A stretch of DNA of 64,000 nucleotides from Hymenobacter artigasi (GCF_012275535.1 NZ_JAAVTK010000003.1:186001-250000); one strand, 5' to 3'. Shown: positions 11,329-20,917, counted from the first letter of the stretch. Numbers and translations are program-made. The notes: generated by a model from the sequence alone, not told the origin.

Positions 11329-11415
11329 GAATGTTGAGGGTTGAATGTTGAGTTGACCAGGATTTCGGTTTTCTTTCCACACATTTCTAAACTCAACACT
11401 CAACCCTCAACATTC
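11329..11415. repeat. Foldback with GAATGTTGAGGG-type arms
   Basis: The left arm (11329-11354) and right arm (11390-11415) are inverted copies matching at 25 of 26 positions, around a 35-nt loop. The arms are built of short direct repeats (TTGAATGTTGAG). The element lies between the STAS gene and the HATPase gene and ends 13 nt before the GTG at 11429, so it could influence expression of the kinase relative to its antagonist. Confidence 0.9.
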
Positions 11416-11428
11416 AACATTCCCTTAA

Positions 11429-11842
11429 GTGAAGTCTGCCCTCCGCATTGCCTGTTCGCGTGTTCACCTGCAACAGGTGCGCGATTTTGTGCGGAATTAT
11501 CTCACCAGCCGGCAGCTTTCCGAAGTTGCGATAAACCAGGTGGTGCTGGCCGTGGATGAGGTAGTGGCCAACTTCATCATTCACGCCAATAGCGAGGACG
11601 AAACCCAGTTTCTGGACCTCACCCTGGCCTTCGACCAGCACGACCTGAACGTGGAGATTGCCGACAACGGCGACACCATTTTCCTGCCCGGCCCCACGCC
11701 CAACCCCGATTTCCACGCCTACATCCAGCAGGGCCGCAAGGGCGGCATGGGCATGGCCCTGGTAAACCGGCTGATGGACCGGGTCGAGTTTTTCACGCGC
11801 GGCAACCATACCGTGTGCCACCTCAGCAAGCACCTGGCCTGA
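11429..11842 (+). CDS. RsbW/SpoIIAB-like serine kinase (HATPase), anti-sigma regulatory factor
   Basis: The 137-residue protein is a lone HATPase_c domain of the GHKL superfamily: AVDEVVANFIIHAN (N box), EIADNG (G1), GRKGGMGMALVNRLMD (G2 region). These proteins phosphorylate a STAS antagonist and hold a sigma factor or other target. It begins with GTG, in the same direction as the STAS and phosphatase genes, completing the phosphatase-antagonist-kinase trio. No sigma factor gene is in the window, so its target is unknown. Confidence 0.9.
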   Translation: MKSALRIACSRVHLQQVRDFVRNYLTSRQLSEVAINQVVLAVDEVVANFIIHANSEDETQFLDLTLAFDQHDLNVEIADNGDTIFLPGPTPNPDFHAYIQQGRKGGMGMALVNRLMDRVEFFTRGNHTVCHLSKHLA

Positions 11843-11867
11843 GCTTCGCGCCCAGGCCTTATTTTTG

Positions 11868-11902
11868 AGACCGTTGTGCCCCGCACGACGGTCTTTTTTT
11901 TA
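11868..11902 (+). terminator. Terminator after the partner-switching module
   Basis: A hairpin with stem AGACCGT(T/C)GTG(C)/ACGACGGTCT is followed by eight T residues, 26 nt after the HATPase stop. Confidence 0.85.
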
Positions 11903-12025
11903 TCCGGCGCATCCGGCGGCAACTTGCGTCATTCCCCCCGGAAATTACTTAATTTCGCACCGGTAATTTTATGCCCGCGCCGCTACTTACTACTGGCTTA
12001 GCGCTTTTGTCTTCTAACTTTTCCT

Positions 12026-14341
12026 ATGCATAAACGCATTCTGTACGCCGGCGCGGCCGTTGCTACGCTGCTGGCTGGCTGCCAAACCTCCAAACCGGCC
12101 GCTTCGGCCACCACTGGCTCCACCGCTACCGGCCCGGCCGTTGAAACGCTGGGCACGTACCCGGTACCGGCCAACGAGTTTGCCTACGTCTATCGGAAAA
12201 ACAACAGCTCGGCCCCCGACTACGGCACCCGCCAGAGCGTGAACGACTATTTGGACCTGTATACCAATTTCCGCCTGAAGGTGCTGGAGGCGGAGCAGAA
12301 AGGACTCGACACCACGCAGGCTTTCAAGCGCGAGCTGGATGGCTACCGCCAGCAGCTGGCCCAGCCTTACCTCACGGAAAAGAGCGTGACCGACCAGCTG
12401 GTGCGCGAGGCTTACGACCGCATGAGCCAGGAGGTGAGCGCCTCGCACATTCTCATCCGTGTAGCACCCGATGCTACGCCCCAGGACACCCTGATTGCCT
12501 ACCAGAAGGTCGAGAAGCTGCGCCAGGAAGCCCTGGCCGGGGCCGATTTCGGCCAGCTGGCCCGCGCCAACAGCGAAGACCCTTCGGCCCGCGAAAACAG
12601 CGGCAAGCTGGGCTACTTCACGGCCATGCAGATGGTGTACCCGTTTGAGTCGGCGGCTTACAAAACGCCCGTGGGGCAGGTGTCGCAGCCCATCCGCACG
12701 CGCTTCGGTTACCACATCATCAAGGTAAATGACAAGCGTGCGGCGCAGGGCGAAATCAAGGTAGCGCACCTGATGGTGCGCATGAACGCCAACGCCGCCA
12801 AGGCCGACTCGCTTACCGCCAAGAAGAAAATTGACGAACTCTACAGCCGCCTGAAAAAGGGCGAAAACTGGGACAAGCTCGTGGCCCAGTTCTCGGAAGA
12901 TGCCGGCTCGGCCGCCAACGGTGGCGAGCTGCCGCCCTTCGGCACCGGCCGCATGATTCCCTCATTCGAGGATGCGGCGTTCAAGCTGCAAAAGTCCGGC
13001 GACCTGGCCCCGCCCGTGCAAACGCCCTACGGCTGGCACATCATCAAGCTGATTGAGCGCCAGCCCCTGGCCAAGTTCGCCGACATGGAGCCCAGCCTCA
13101 AAAGCAAAGTGGCCAAGGATTCGCGCTCGGAGCTCAACAAAGCAGCCTTCCTGAAGCGCGTGCGCCAGGAAGACCAGTTCGCGGAAGTAGCCGCCGCCAA
13201 AGCGTATGTGTTCGCCAAGGCTGACACGGCATTGGTGGCCGGCCGGTTCAAGTACACCGCGCCGGAAGCGGTAGCAAAGGCCCCCAAAGGCACTGCCAAC
13301 GACAATTCGACGCTGTTCAGCATCAAGGGCAAGCCCTACCTGGTGAAGGACTTCCTGGCCTACGCGCAGCAAAACCAGCGGGTCCGCACCGGCGCGCAGC
13401 CGGCCTTTGCCATGCAGCAGCTCTACGACCAGTACGTGGAGCAAAACCTGACCGAATTCGAGAAAAACAGCCTCGACACCAAGTATGAGGACTACCGCAT
13501 GCTGGTGAAGGAGTACCGCGACGGCATCCTGCTCTTCCAGTTGATGGACGAGAAAGTGTGGAGCAAAGCCATTGAGGACACCGTGGGCCTGAAAAAATAC
13601 TTCGCCGACAACCAGGCTAAGTACCAATGGGACCAGCGCGTGCAAGGCTCGGTGGTGAGCGCGGCCACGCCCGCCCTGCTGGCCCGCGTGCAGCAAGGCA
13701 TGAAAGCAGGCCGCTTCCCGCTCACCCGGAGCGTACCCCAGCGCGTGGCCTTCACCAACGGCACCTCAATACCGAAAACGGGCACGATGGCGCTGGATGA
13801 GATTAGCAAGCGCATGGCCCAGGACACCAGCATGCTGGTCACCATCACCGGCCGCGTGAAGAAGGGCGAAAAGGCCAGCCTGGCCGCCGCCCGCGCCGAT
13901 TCCCTTGTGCGCCAGCTGCGCCGCCGCGGGGTGGCCGCCAGCCGCATTCGCAAAATGGTGCAGGCCAAGCCGGGCACCGATAATTCGGCCCAGGTAGCGC
14001 TGTTCAGCGGCAGCCCCGCCGCCATCGAGTCGGAGCTGAATGAAAAGAACCCGCTGTCGGTGCAAATCAGCCAGAAGGTATTTCAGAAAGGTGACAACAA
14101 GGTGATGGACGACCTGATGACCAAAGGCCCCGGTACCTACAACGTGCAGAAGGACGGCCGTTACTACGCCGTCACCATCGACCGCACCCTGCCCGCCGGC
14201 CCCAAAACCCTGGCCGACGCCCGCGGCCAGGCCACATCGGACTACCAGACCTACTTGGAAAAAGAATGGATTACCCAGATGCGCGCCGCCCGCCCCGTGA
14301 AAGTGAACGAGGCCGAAGTGAGCAAGCTGGTCACGAAATAG
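12026..14341 (+). CDS. Parvulin-type peptidyl-prolyl isomerase lipoprotein (PpiC/SurA-like)
   Basis: The 771-residue protein carries a lipoprotein signal with lipobox LLAGC (Cys19), so it is probably attached to a membrane facing the periplasm. After a helical N-terminal region come two rotamase domains, starting near residue 136 (SASHILIRV) and 245 (KVAHLMVRM), each ending in GYHIIKV or GWHIIKL. The C-terminal half (about 370-771) is a long helical region without a motif I recognise. These chaperone-isomerases assist folding of outer-membrane and secreted proteins. It is followed by a second SurA-like gene in the same direction, but a foldback lies between them. Confidence 0.9.
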   Translation: MHKRILYAGAAVATLLAGCQTSKPAASATTGSTATGPAVETLGTYPVPANEFAYVYRKNNSSAPDYGTRQSVNDYLDLYTNFRLKVLEAEQKGLDTTQAFKRELDGYRQQLAQPYLTEKSVTDQLVREAYDRMSQEVSASHILIRVAPDATPQDTLIAYQKVEKLRQEALAGADFGQLARANSEDPSARENSGKLGYFTAMQMVYPFESAAYKTPVGQVSQPIRTRFGYHIIKVNDKRAAQGEIKVAHLMVRMNANAAKADSLTAKKKIDELYSRLKKGENWDKLVAQFSEDAGSAANGGELPPFGTGRMIPSFEDAAFKLQKSGDLAPPVQTPYGWHIIKLIERQPLAKFADMEPSLKSKVAKDSRSELNKAAFLKRVRQEDQFAEVAAAKAYVFAKADTALVAGRFKYTAPEAVAKAPKGTANDNSTLFSIKGKPYLVKDFLAYAQQNQRVRTGAQPAFAMQQLYDQYVEQNLTEFEKNSLDTKYEDYRMLVKEYRDGILLFQLMDEKVWSKAIEDTVGLKKYFADNQAKYQWDQRVQGSVVSAATPALLARVQQGMKAGRFPLTRSVPQRVAFTNGTSIPKTGTMALDEISKRMAQDTSMLVTITGRVKKGEKASLAAARADSLVRQLRRRGVAASRIRKMVQAKPGTDNSAQVALFSGSPAAIESELNEKNPLSVQISQKVFQKGDNKVMDDLMTKGPGTYNVQKDGRYYAVTIDRTLPAGPKTLADARGQATSDYQTYLEKEWITQMRAARPVKVNEAEVSKLVTK

Positions 14342-14342
14342 T

Positions 14343-14440
14343 GAGTTGGTGAAATGGTGAGGTGGTGGGTTTGATGTTCCGTTTGCGCCAAATGCGCTAC
14401 CAACAACATCAAACTCACCACCTCACCATTTCACCAACTC
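14343..14440. repeat. Foldback with GAGTTGGTGAAATGG-type arms
   Basis: The left arm (14343-14378) begins one base after the stop codon of the preceding gene and matches the inverted right arm (14405-14440) at 35 of 36 positions; the single difference would be a G-U pair in RNA. The loop is 26 nt. The arms contain short repeats of GGTGA. No T run follows, so it is not a standard terminator. Confidence 0.92.
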
Positions 14441-14594
14441 GCCTTTAGAGCCCAACTGCAACCTTCCGGGGACCGTTCGGCTCCTTGTTTTTGTCTGCCA
14501 ACGGATTTATGGTGAAATTTGTGGGGCCGTTTGGGTGTTAGCCCCGCACGGACCAAGCCGTGGCACCTGTCCATTGGCTTTTCAATACAACTTT

Positions 14595-15986
14595 ATGCTT
14601 GTTAATGTGAATCGCGCCGTAGCGTCGGCCCTGCTTACGCTATTGCTCTTATTGGGCTTCGCGCCCGCTTCCCAGGCCCAGTTGGGCATCAGCCGGCCCA
14701 AGGGCCAGCAGCTGCTCGACGGCATCATTGTGAAGGTGGACAACCAGATTGTGCTGCGCTCCGAAGTGGAGCTCATCTATGCGCAGGAGGTGGCCCGGGC
14801 CGATGGCAAGCCGCTGCCGCCCGATTTGAAATGCAAAATTCTGCAAAGCCTGGTACTCAACAAGCTGATGCTGGCCCGCGCCGACGTCGACTCCGTGACG
14901 GTGGAAGACAAGCAGGTGAACGGCGAAGTAGACCGCCGCATGGCCTATTTCGCGCAGCAGATTGGCTCCGAAAAACGCCTCGAAGAGCAGTACGGCAAGT
15001 CCATCAAAGCGCTGAAGGATGACCTACGGCCCCAGATTAAGGACCAGCTTACGCAGCAGAAAATGCAGGAAACCATCACCGGTAAGGTGGCGGTGACGCC
15101 GCGCGAAGTGGCGCAGTATTTCACCCGCATTCCGAAAGACAGCCTGCCCTACTTCAGCACCGAGGTGGAAGTGGGCCAGATTGTGATTCCGGCGCAGGTA
15201 AACGACAAGGCCAAGCAGGCCGCCATTGCCAAGCTCAACGATATTCGGGCGCAGGTGTTGGCAGGCGGCGATTTTGCCACTTTTGCCAAGGCCAATTCGG
15301 AAGACCCCGGCTCGGCCAAAGAAGGCGGCTACCTGGGCTTTTTCAAGCGCGGCGAGCTGGTACCGGAGTACGAAGCAGCGTCGATGAAGCTGGAGCCGGG
15401 CCAGATGTCGCCAGTGGTGCAGTCGCAATTCGGCTTCCACCTCATTCAGTTCATCGAGCGTAAGGGCAATACCTATTCGACGCGCCACATCCTGCTGAAG
15501 CCCGAAACGGGCTCGGCCGATGTGAGTGCCTCGGCCCGCCTGCTGACCAAGCTGCGCCGCCAGATTTTGTCCGACAGCACCACCTTCGCCAAAGCGGCCA
15601 AGGATAACTCGACCGACAAGCCCAGCAGCACCAACGGCGGCCTGCTGGCCAACCGCGCCGACGGCGGCTCGCGCCTGCCCCTCGACAAGCTTGACCCGGC
15701 CATCTTCTTCACCATCGATACGATGAAAGTGGGCCACATCACCCCGCCCATGGCTTACCGCACCGACGACGGCAAGGACGCCATGCGCATCCTGTGGCTG
15801 AAATCGAACACCCCGCCCCACCAAGCCAACCTGCAGGACGACTACCAGAAGATTGCCGCCGCCGCTCTCAACGAGAAAAAGACCAAGGCCCTGGACGAGT
15901 GGTTTGCCAAGAACCGCGGCACGGTGTACCTCGAAGTGGAGCCGGAGTACGCCCAGTGCAAGGTGCTGGACGTGGCGGAGAAATAA
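14595..15986 (+). CDS. SurA-like periplasmic peptidyl-prolyl isomerase
   Basis: The protein has 463 residues from the ATG at 14595; an in-frame codon at 14535 is less likely because the signal peptide (residues 1-29, ending ASQAQ) fits the later start. After the signal comes the SurA N-terminal domain (LLDGIIVKVDNQIVLRSEVE), then two parvulin domains near residues 190 (EVGQIVIPAQ) and 294 (STRHILLKPE). FGFHLIQFIE is the typical domain end. SurA-type proteins chaperone outer-membrane proteins through the periplasm. Two isomerases in a row suggest a dedicated outer-membrane biogenesis locus. Confidence 0.92.
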   Translation: MLVNVNRAVASALLTLLLLLGFAPASQAQLGISRPKGQQLLDGIIVKVDNQIVLRSEVELIYAQEVARADGKPLPPDLKCKILQSLVLNKLMLARADVDSVTVEDKQVNGEVDRRMAYFAQQIGSEKRLEEQYGKSIKALKDDLRPQIKDQLTQQKMQETITGKVAVTPREVAQYFTRIPKDSLPYFSTEVEVGQIVIPAQVNDKAKQAAIAKLNDIRAQVLAGGDFATFAKANSEDPGSAKEGGYLGFFKRGELVPEYEAASMKLEPGQMSPVVQSQFGFHLIQFIERKGNTYSTRHILLKPETGSADVSASARLLTKLRRQILSDSTTFAKAAKDNSTDKPSSTNGGLLANRADGGSRLPLDKLDPAIFFTIDTMKVGHITPPMAYRTDDGKDAMRILWLKSNTPPHQANLQDDYQKIAAAALNEKKTKALDEWFAKNRGTVYLEVEPEYAQCKVLDVAEK

Positions 15987-15998
15987 GCTCGTGTTGAA

Positions 15999-16136
15999 AA
16001 AGCACGTCATGCCGAGCGCAGCCGAGGCATCTCGCGTGCTAACCCTAATCCTTTTTCAACCGAAGGCCGGCATAGCCAACGATTGATTTACTACCCCACG
16101 CGAGATGCCTCGGCTGCGCTCGGCATGACGTGCTTT
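15999..16136. repeat. Perfect 40-nt-arm foldback (CACGTCATGC family), copy 1
   Basis: The left arm (15999-16038) and right arm (16097-16136) are exact reverse complements over all 40 positions, with a 58-nt loop. A second copy with the same outer sequence (AAAGCACGTCATGC, GAGCGCAGC) is at 22748-22848, and a small relic at 55432-55462. It lies between the SurA-like gene and the MoxR gene, ending 18 nt before the MoxR ATG. Confidence 0.95.
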
Positions 16137-16154
16137 CCCCTCTCAACCTTCCGA

Positions 16155-17120
<966 letters not shown>

Positions 17121-17127
17121 GGAACCT

Positions 17128-17203
17128 GGGGACTTAGGGTCTTGGGGACTTGGTTTTTTGGCCAATCCCTGAAATAACCAAGTCCCCAAGACCCTAAGTC
17201 CCC
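17128..17203. repeat. Perfect 28-nt-arm foldback (AAGTCCCC family), copy 1
   Basis: The left arm (17128-17155) and right arm (17176-17203) are exact reverse complements around a 20-nt loop. The arms are made of short repeats such as GGGGACTT. A longer relative is at 23915-24060. The right arm ends 11 nt before the ATG at 17215, so pairing could affect translation of that gene. Confidence 0.95.
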
Positions 17204-17214
17204 AAGTCCCTACT

Positions 17215-17640
17215 ATGGAAGCCCAAGCCTACTATCAGCAATTTGAGCGCAACGTGCGCATCATCCTCGACGCCCTGGCCGCCGGCCTCGACCTGCGCAC
17301 CACGGCCCTCGAAACCAGCCTGCCCATTGAAGTGTACGTGCTGTGCGAAGTGCTGAACCAGGGTGCCGGCGAGGACTTTACTCTCACCGCCAGCGGCGTA
17401 GCCCGGCTGGCCGAGTTCCAGCAGCAGTTCATGAAGCACGAGGGCCAGACGCTGGCCGCCATGCAGCGCGTACTAACCGACAAGCGCGCCACCATGCGCA
17501 CTCCCGAAGGCCGCGTGCTGGCGAAGGAAATGCTCATTCGCCGCCTCGAATTCTTCAACGAAGCCGCCCGGCAGGTGAACGTGATGCGCACCCAGCAGTC
17601 GCTGGGCAGCCCCAGCCAGTACGTGGGCGAGAACAAATAG
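17215..17640 (+). CDS. Small helical protein of unknown function
   Basis: I do not recognise this 141-residue protein. It has no signal peptide or membrane segment, is acidic to neutral, and is predicted by eye to be mostly helical (LARLAEFQQQFMKHEGQTL-like amphipathic stretches, RRLEFFNEAARQVNVM). It follows MoxR in the same direction with a perfect foldback between them, and is followed by a strong terminator, so it may be the last gene of the isomerase-MoxR group. Coding character is supported by codon use like its neighbours. Confidence 0.7.
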   Translation: MEAQAYYQQFERNVRIILDALAAGLDLRTTALETSLPIEVYVLCEVLNQGAGEDFTLTASGVARLAEFQQQFMKHEGQTLAAMQRVLTDKRATMRTPEGRVLAKEMLIRRLEFFNEAARQVNVMRTQQSLGSPSQYVGENK

Positions 17641-17657
17641 CCCGTTTATTTCTTGTG

Positions 17658-17695
17658 AAAGGGCCGCTTCTGAGCACGGAGGCGGCCCTTTTTTC
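17658..17695 (+). terminator. Terminator
   Basis: A hairpin AAAGGGCCGC(T)TC/GAGGCGGCCCTTT is followed by a T run, just after the small unknown gene. Confidence 0.82.
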
Positions 17696-17708
17696 GTAGT
17701 ACGCTGCT

Positions 17709-18260
17709 ATGCTGCCCCGCGCCCCGCTCTACACCGAACGCCTCTGCCTGCGCCCCTACGAGCCTGCTGACGCCGACGCTTTCTTCGCGCTGCTGCACGC
17801 CGACCGCGCCCGCTTCCTGCCCTCCTTCCCCGACCGCCTTCAGGCCGTGCGCGTGCCCGCCGACGCCGTGGCCTCCCTGCGCACCTTCGCCGAGGACTGG
17901 CGCACCGGCCGCTTCTACGTGTTCGGCATCTGGCACCGCGCCACTGCTTCGTATGTGGGCGACATCTGCCTCATGCCCCAGCAGAAGGGCCAGGCCGAAA
18001 TCGGCTACTACCTGGCTGCTGCCGCCGAGGGCCAGGGCTATGCCCGCGAGGCGCTGGGGGCCATCATCGACTTTGGATTTACTGCGGTGAAGAGCCAGCG
18101 CTTGCTGGTGCGCTGTTATGCCAACAACGTGCGCGGACAGGCCGTAGCCCGCGCCCTTGGTTTTCAGCTGGAGCCGCTGCCCAAGCGCCCGCTCTGGTTC
18201 CGCAATTCCGATGCGCTGAACCAGATTCAGCGTTTCTGGCTGACGCGGGACGTTGCATAA
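17709..18260 (+). CDS. GNAT family N-acetyltransferase (RimJ/RimL-like)
   Basis: The 183-residue protein is a GNAT acetyltransferase of the RimJ/RimL type: TERLCLRPYEPADADAFF at the N-terminus, GDICLMPQ, AEIGYYLA, the acetyl-CoA loop EGQGYAREAL, and NNVRGQAVARALGF. Such enzymes transfer acetyl from acetyl-CoA to protein N-termini or small amines. The acceptor is unknown. Its stop codon TAA (18258-18260) lies inside the palindrome 18255-18310. Confidence 0.88.
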   Translation: MLPRAPLYTERLCLRPYEPADADAFFALLHADRARFLPSFPDRLQAVRVPADAVASLRTFAEDWRTGRFYVFGIWHRATASYVGDICLMPQQKGQAEIGYYLAAAAEGQGYAREALGAIIDFGFTAVKSQRLLVRCYANNVRGQAVARALGFQLEPLPKRPLWFRNSDALNQIQRFWLTRDVA

Positions 18261-18310
18261 GCTTTAGCTTGTGCGTGCTAACGTTAACACGCACAAGCTA
18301 AAGCTTATGC
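18255..18310. repeat. Palindrome with TAAGCTTTAGCTTG core, copy 1
   Basis: The arms 18255-18277 and 18288-18310 are perfect reverse complements (23 of 23), and the 10-nt centre is nearly symmetric as well. The left arm contains the stop codon of the GNAT gene. The core TAAGCTTTAGCTTG is shared with the element at 27154-27226. It lies between convergent genes and might act as a bidirectional terminator, though without T runs. Confidence 0.93.
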
Positions 18311-18317
18311 CACCGCC

Positions 18318-19574
18318 TTACTGCCCCACTCGCACGCGCTTGCCCACGTTGCCCAGCAGCCAGTCCTGCCGGAAATTCAGGTACATCCCGAAAGAATAAT
18401 CCAGCAGCTTGGCATTGATGTCGAACACCGGCTCGACGCGTGCCGTGAGCGCCGCCCCGTCCGAAATGCGGAAGTCGCGCATGAGCCGCACGAATACGAT
18501 GTTCCGCTTGCGGTCCAGAAACTCCGGGTTCGATACCGTGCGCGAGGCGCTCTGGTACAAGTCGCCCCCCAGCGGCGACATGAAGCGCGAACCCTGCCAA
18601 TAGCTCACCATCACATCGGCAAAGCGGGTTTCGAGGGTGCCGTTGAGGTACAAAGCCCGGCCGTACTGAAACGGGAACTGGCCCTTCGTGAAGGAATAAT
18701 CCTGATAGCCGAGCACGTAGCCACTGAATCGCACGGCCCGCACCGTCGGCCCGTCCAGGGTGCGGCGCGCCTCCAGACCGAAGGCTTCGTTGAACACCGT
18801 TTGCAGGGGCTTATCCAGCGTATCAATCTGCCCGCCGTGGTGGATGGCCGTGAACTGAAACGGAATGGCTACGGTCCAGCGGCTGTTGTCGGGGCTGATG
18901 CGGTAGCTGCTGGTCAGGCCGCCCGCCACTTCCTCCTGGTAGTTGCTGTAGCGGTACTGCTGGCGCTGCCAGTCCACCCACTGGTCCACAAACAGCCGCG
19001 AGCCCGTGTAGCGCATCTGAATGCCCTCCTCCAGCGGGTTCAGCATCACCCGCTCGAAGTTGAACATTGGCTCGATGTAGTTGTGGTGCAGGTTTGCCCG
19101 GATGTTGCCCAGAATTATCTGCTGCTTGCCCGTGGTCCAGGTGGCCCGGAACGTGGGCCGCACTGCCTTCAGCACCGGATTGCCAAAGTCTTTCCAGAGA
19201 AACACGCCGCCTTCCAGCCGCAGGTCTTTGGTGGGATAATACACCAGCTGCGGATTCAGCTGCGTGCCGTAGAGCGTATAGCCATCCACAATCTTGTTGA
19301 AGTACTCGTTGTCTTTGAAGAAGGTGAAGGCGTTGAGGGAAATGCGCAGGTCCCCAGCAGCAACCGTTTCTTCGAGGCTCCGTTGCGCGCGCTCTTTTTT
19401 CAAAGAATCATTTAGCACTTTATTGTCACCATCCGGACTGTAAGCAATGTAAACGTATTTTGCTTCGCCAGGTCGGGGTGACGTAAACGCCCGATTATCC
19501 AATTGCGCCTGCGCCGTTTCCACTCTAATTAGCACAGCCACAAGGCCAACTAATATTTTTAGATAATTCCTCAT
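18318..19574 (-). CDS. Predicted outer-membrane beta-barrel protein of unknown family
   Basis: The 418-residue protein has a signal peptide (residues 1-23, ending AQAQ). The rest is rich in amphipathic strands with aromatic ends (LNPQLVYYPTKDLRLEGGV, NHHNYIEP-like turns, FGMYLNFRQDWLLGN), as in outer-membrane barrels. LRLEGGVFLWKDFG and the final RQDWLLGNVGKRVRV are features I cannot tie to a named family. It sits alone between GNAT and recA and is divergent from recA. Function is unknown; outer-membrane location is inferred. Confidence 0.6.
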   Translation of the reverse strand: MRNYLKILVGLVAVLIRVETAQAQLDNRAFTSPRPGEAKYVYIAYSPDGDNKVLNDSLKKERAQRSLEETVAAGDLRISLNAFTFFKDNEYFNKIVDGYTLYGTQLNPQLVYYPTKDLRLEGGVFLWKDFGNPVLKAVRPTFRATWTTGKQQIILGNIRANLHHNYIEPMFNFERVMLNPLEEGIQMRYTGSRLFVDQWVDWQRQQYRYSNYQEEVAGGLTSSYRISPDNSRWTVAIPFQFTAIHHGGQIDTLDKPLQTVFNEAFGLEARRTLDGPTVRAVRFSGYVLGYQDYSFTKGQFPFQYGRALYLNGTLETRFADVMVSYWQGSRFMSPLGGDLYQSASRTVSNPEFLDRKRNIVFVRLMRDFRISDGAALTARVEPVFDINAKLLDYSFGMYLNFRQDWLLGNVGKRVRVGQ

Positions 19575-19677
19575 ATATTTCGCCTCTCAACGGCACCAAA
19601 CTACTACTCGCTGTGTTAGAAAAAGCCGCCGCAAAACGGCCCATTTGGGGCCTTTACTTATGAATAGATTTATTCGA

Positions 19678-19706
19678 TTGCGACCCGGCCAAAACCAGTA
19701 ACTTTA
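19678..19706 (+). promoter_or_regulatory. recA promoter
   Basis: A -33 TTG at 19678-19680 and a -7 TAACTTTA at 19699-19706 are separated by 18 nt, close to the Bacteroidota consensus, and lie 34 nt before the recA ATG. I see no obvious SOS operator palindrome here. Confidence 0.55.
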
Positions 19707-19740
19707 CCAAACCTAACCCGTTTTTCCCAAATACCCCCAC

Positions 19741-20856
19741 ATGGCACTAGCTACCAAAGCGGCTCCCAAGGCCGATAAAGTTGAAAAAGCAGAGGCAGGC
19801 GACCTCAACACCGCAGCCGGAAAAATGAAAGCCCTCCAGCTCACCCTGGACAAGCTCGACAAGGCCTACGGTAAAGGCACCGTAATGAAGCTCAGCGACA
19901 ATAAAGTGGTCGACATTCCGAGCATCAGCACTGGCTCGCTTTCGCTCGACATTGCCCTCGGCATTGGCGGCGTGCCCCGGGGCCGGGTCATTGAAATCTA
20001 CGGCCCGGAATCGTCGGGTAAGACCACGCTCACGATGCACATGATTGCCGAGGCGCAGAAGAAAGGCGGCATGGCCGCGTTCATCGACGCCGAGCACGCC
20101 TTCGACAAATCCTACGCCGAGAAGCTGGGCATCGACACCAGCAACCTGCTCATCGCCCAGCCCGATAACGGCGAGCAAGCCCTCGAAATCGCCGACCAGC
20201 TAATTTCCTCGGGTGCCATTGACATTATCGTGATTGACTCTGTGGCTGCCCTTGTGCCCAAAGCCGAGTTGGAAGGCGACATGGGCGACTCGAAAGTGGG
20301 CCTGCACGCCCGCCTCATGAGCCAGGCCCTGCGCAAGCTCACCGGCACCATCAACAAAACCGGTTGCTGCTGTATTTTCATCAACCAGCTCCGCGAAAAA
20401 ATCGGCGTGATGTTCGGCACCCCCGAAACCACGACCGGTGGTAACGCCCTGAAATTCTACGCTTCGGTGCGCCTCGACATCCGCCGCATCGGCCAGATTA
20501 AGGAGGACAAGGATAATGTGACCGGCAACCGCACCAAGGTGAAGGTGGTGAAGAACAAAGTAGCGCCGCCCTTCAAGGTGGTCGAGTTTGACATCATCTA
20601 CGGCCAGGGCATTTCTAAAGTCGGCGAGATTGTTGACTTGGGCGTTGATATGGGCATCATCGGCAAGTCGGGTTCGTGGTTCAACTACGGCGAAACCAAA
20701 ATCGGCCAGGGCCGCGAGGCCGTGAAAACGCTGCTGCTCGATAACCCCGAGCTGGCGGCCGAAATCGAGAAGAAAATCCGCGATATGGCCAAGGGCGACG
20801 ATGCCGTCATCCCCGTGGACATGAGCATCGCGGACGACGGCGAAGACACGCTGTAA
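19741..20856 (+). CDS. recA: Recombinase RecA
   Basis: RecA forms filaments on single-stranded DNA, drives strand exchange and triggers the SOS response. The 371-residue protein has the Walker [10 protein letters not shown] (near residue 88), FIDAEHAFD, the Walker [11 protein letters not shown], loop L1/L2 elements ([18 protein letters not shown]) and the KIRDM C-terminal domain. The N-terminus is about 20 residues longer than in E. coli and Lys/Ala-rich. The tail is acidic (DDGEDTL), as usual. There is no intein. Confidence 0.99.
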   Translation: MALATKAAPKADKVEKAEAGDLNTAAGKMKALQLTLDKLDKAYGKGTVMKLSDNKVVDIPSISTGSLSLDIALGIGGVPRGRVIEIYGPESSGKTTLTMHMIAEAQKKGGMAAFIDAEHAFDKSYAEKLGIDTSNLLIAQPDNGEQALEIADQLISSGAIDIIVIDSVAALVPKAELEGDMGDSKVGLHARLMSQALRKLTGTINKTGCCCIFINQLREKIGVMFGTPETTTGGNALKFYASVRLDIRRIGQIKEDKDNVTGNRTKVKVVKNKVAPPFKVVEFDIIYGQGISKVGEIVDLGVDMGIIGKSGSWFNYGETKIGQGREAVKTLLLDNPELAAEIEKKIRDMAKGDDAVIPVDMSIADDGEDTL

Positions 20857-20884
20857 CTACAGTTGCGCCTTCCGTAAATAATCC

Positions 20885-20917
20885 AAAGCCCGCTGCCAAC
20901 CGCAGCGGGCTTTTTTT
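20885..20917 (+). terminator. recA terminator
   Basis: A hairpin AAAGCCCGCTG/CAGCGGGCTTT is followed by T residues, 28 nt after the recA stop. Confidence 0.87.

Noticed and set aside
16083..16154. N-terminal extension of MoxR into the palindrome arm
   Set aside because: The added residues come from a perfect repeat and match no MoxR sequence.
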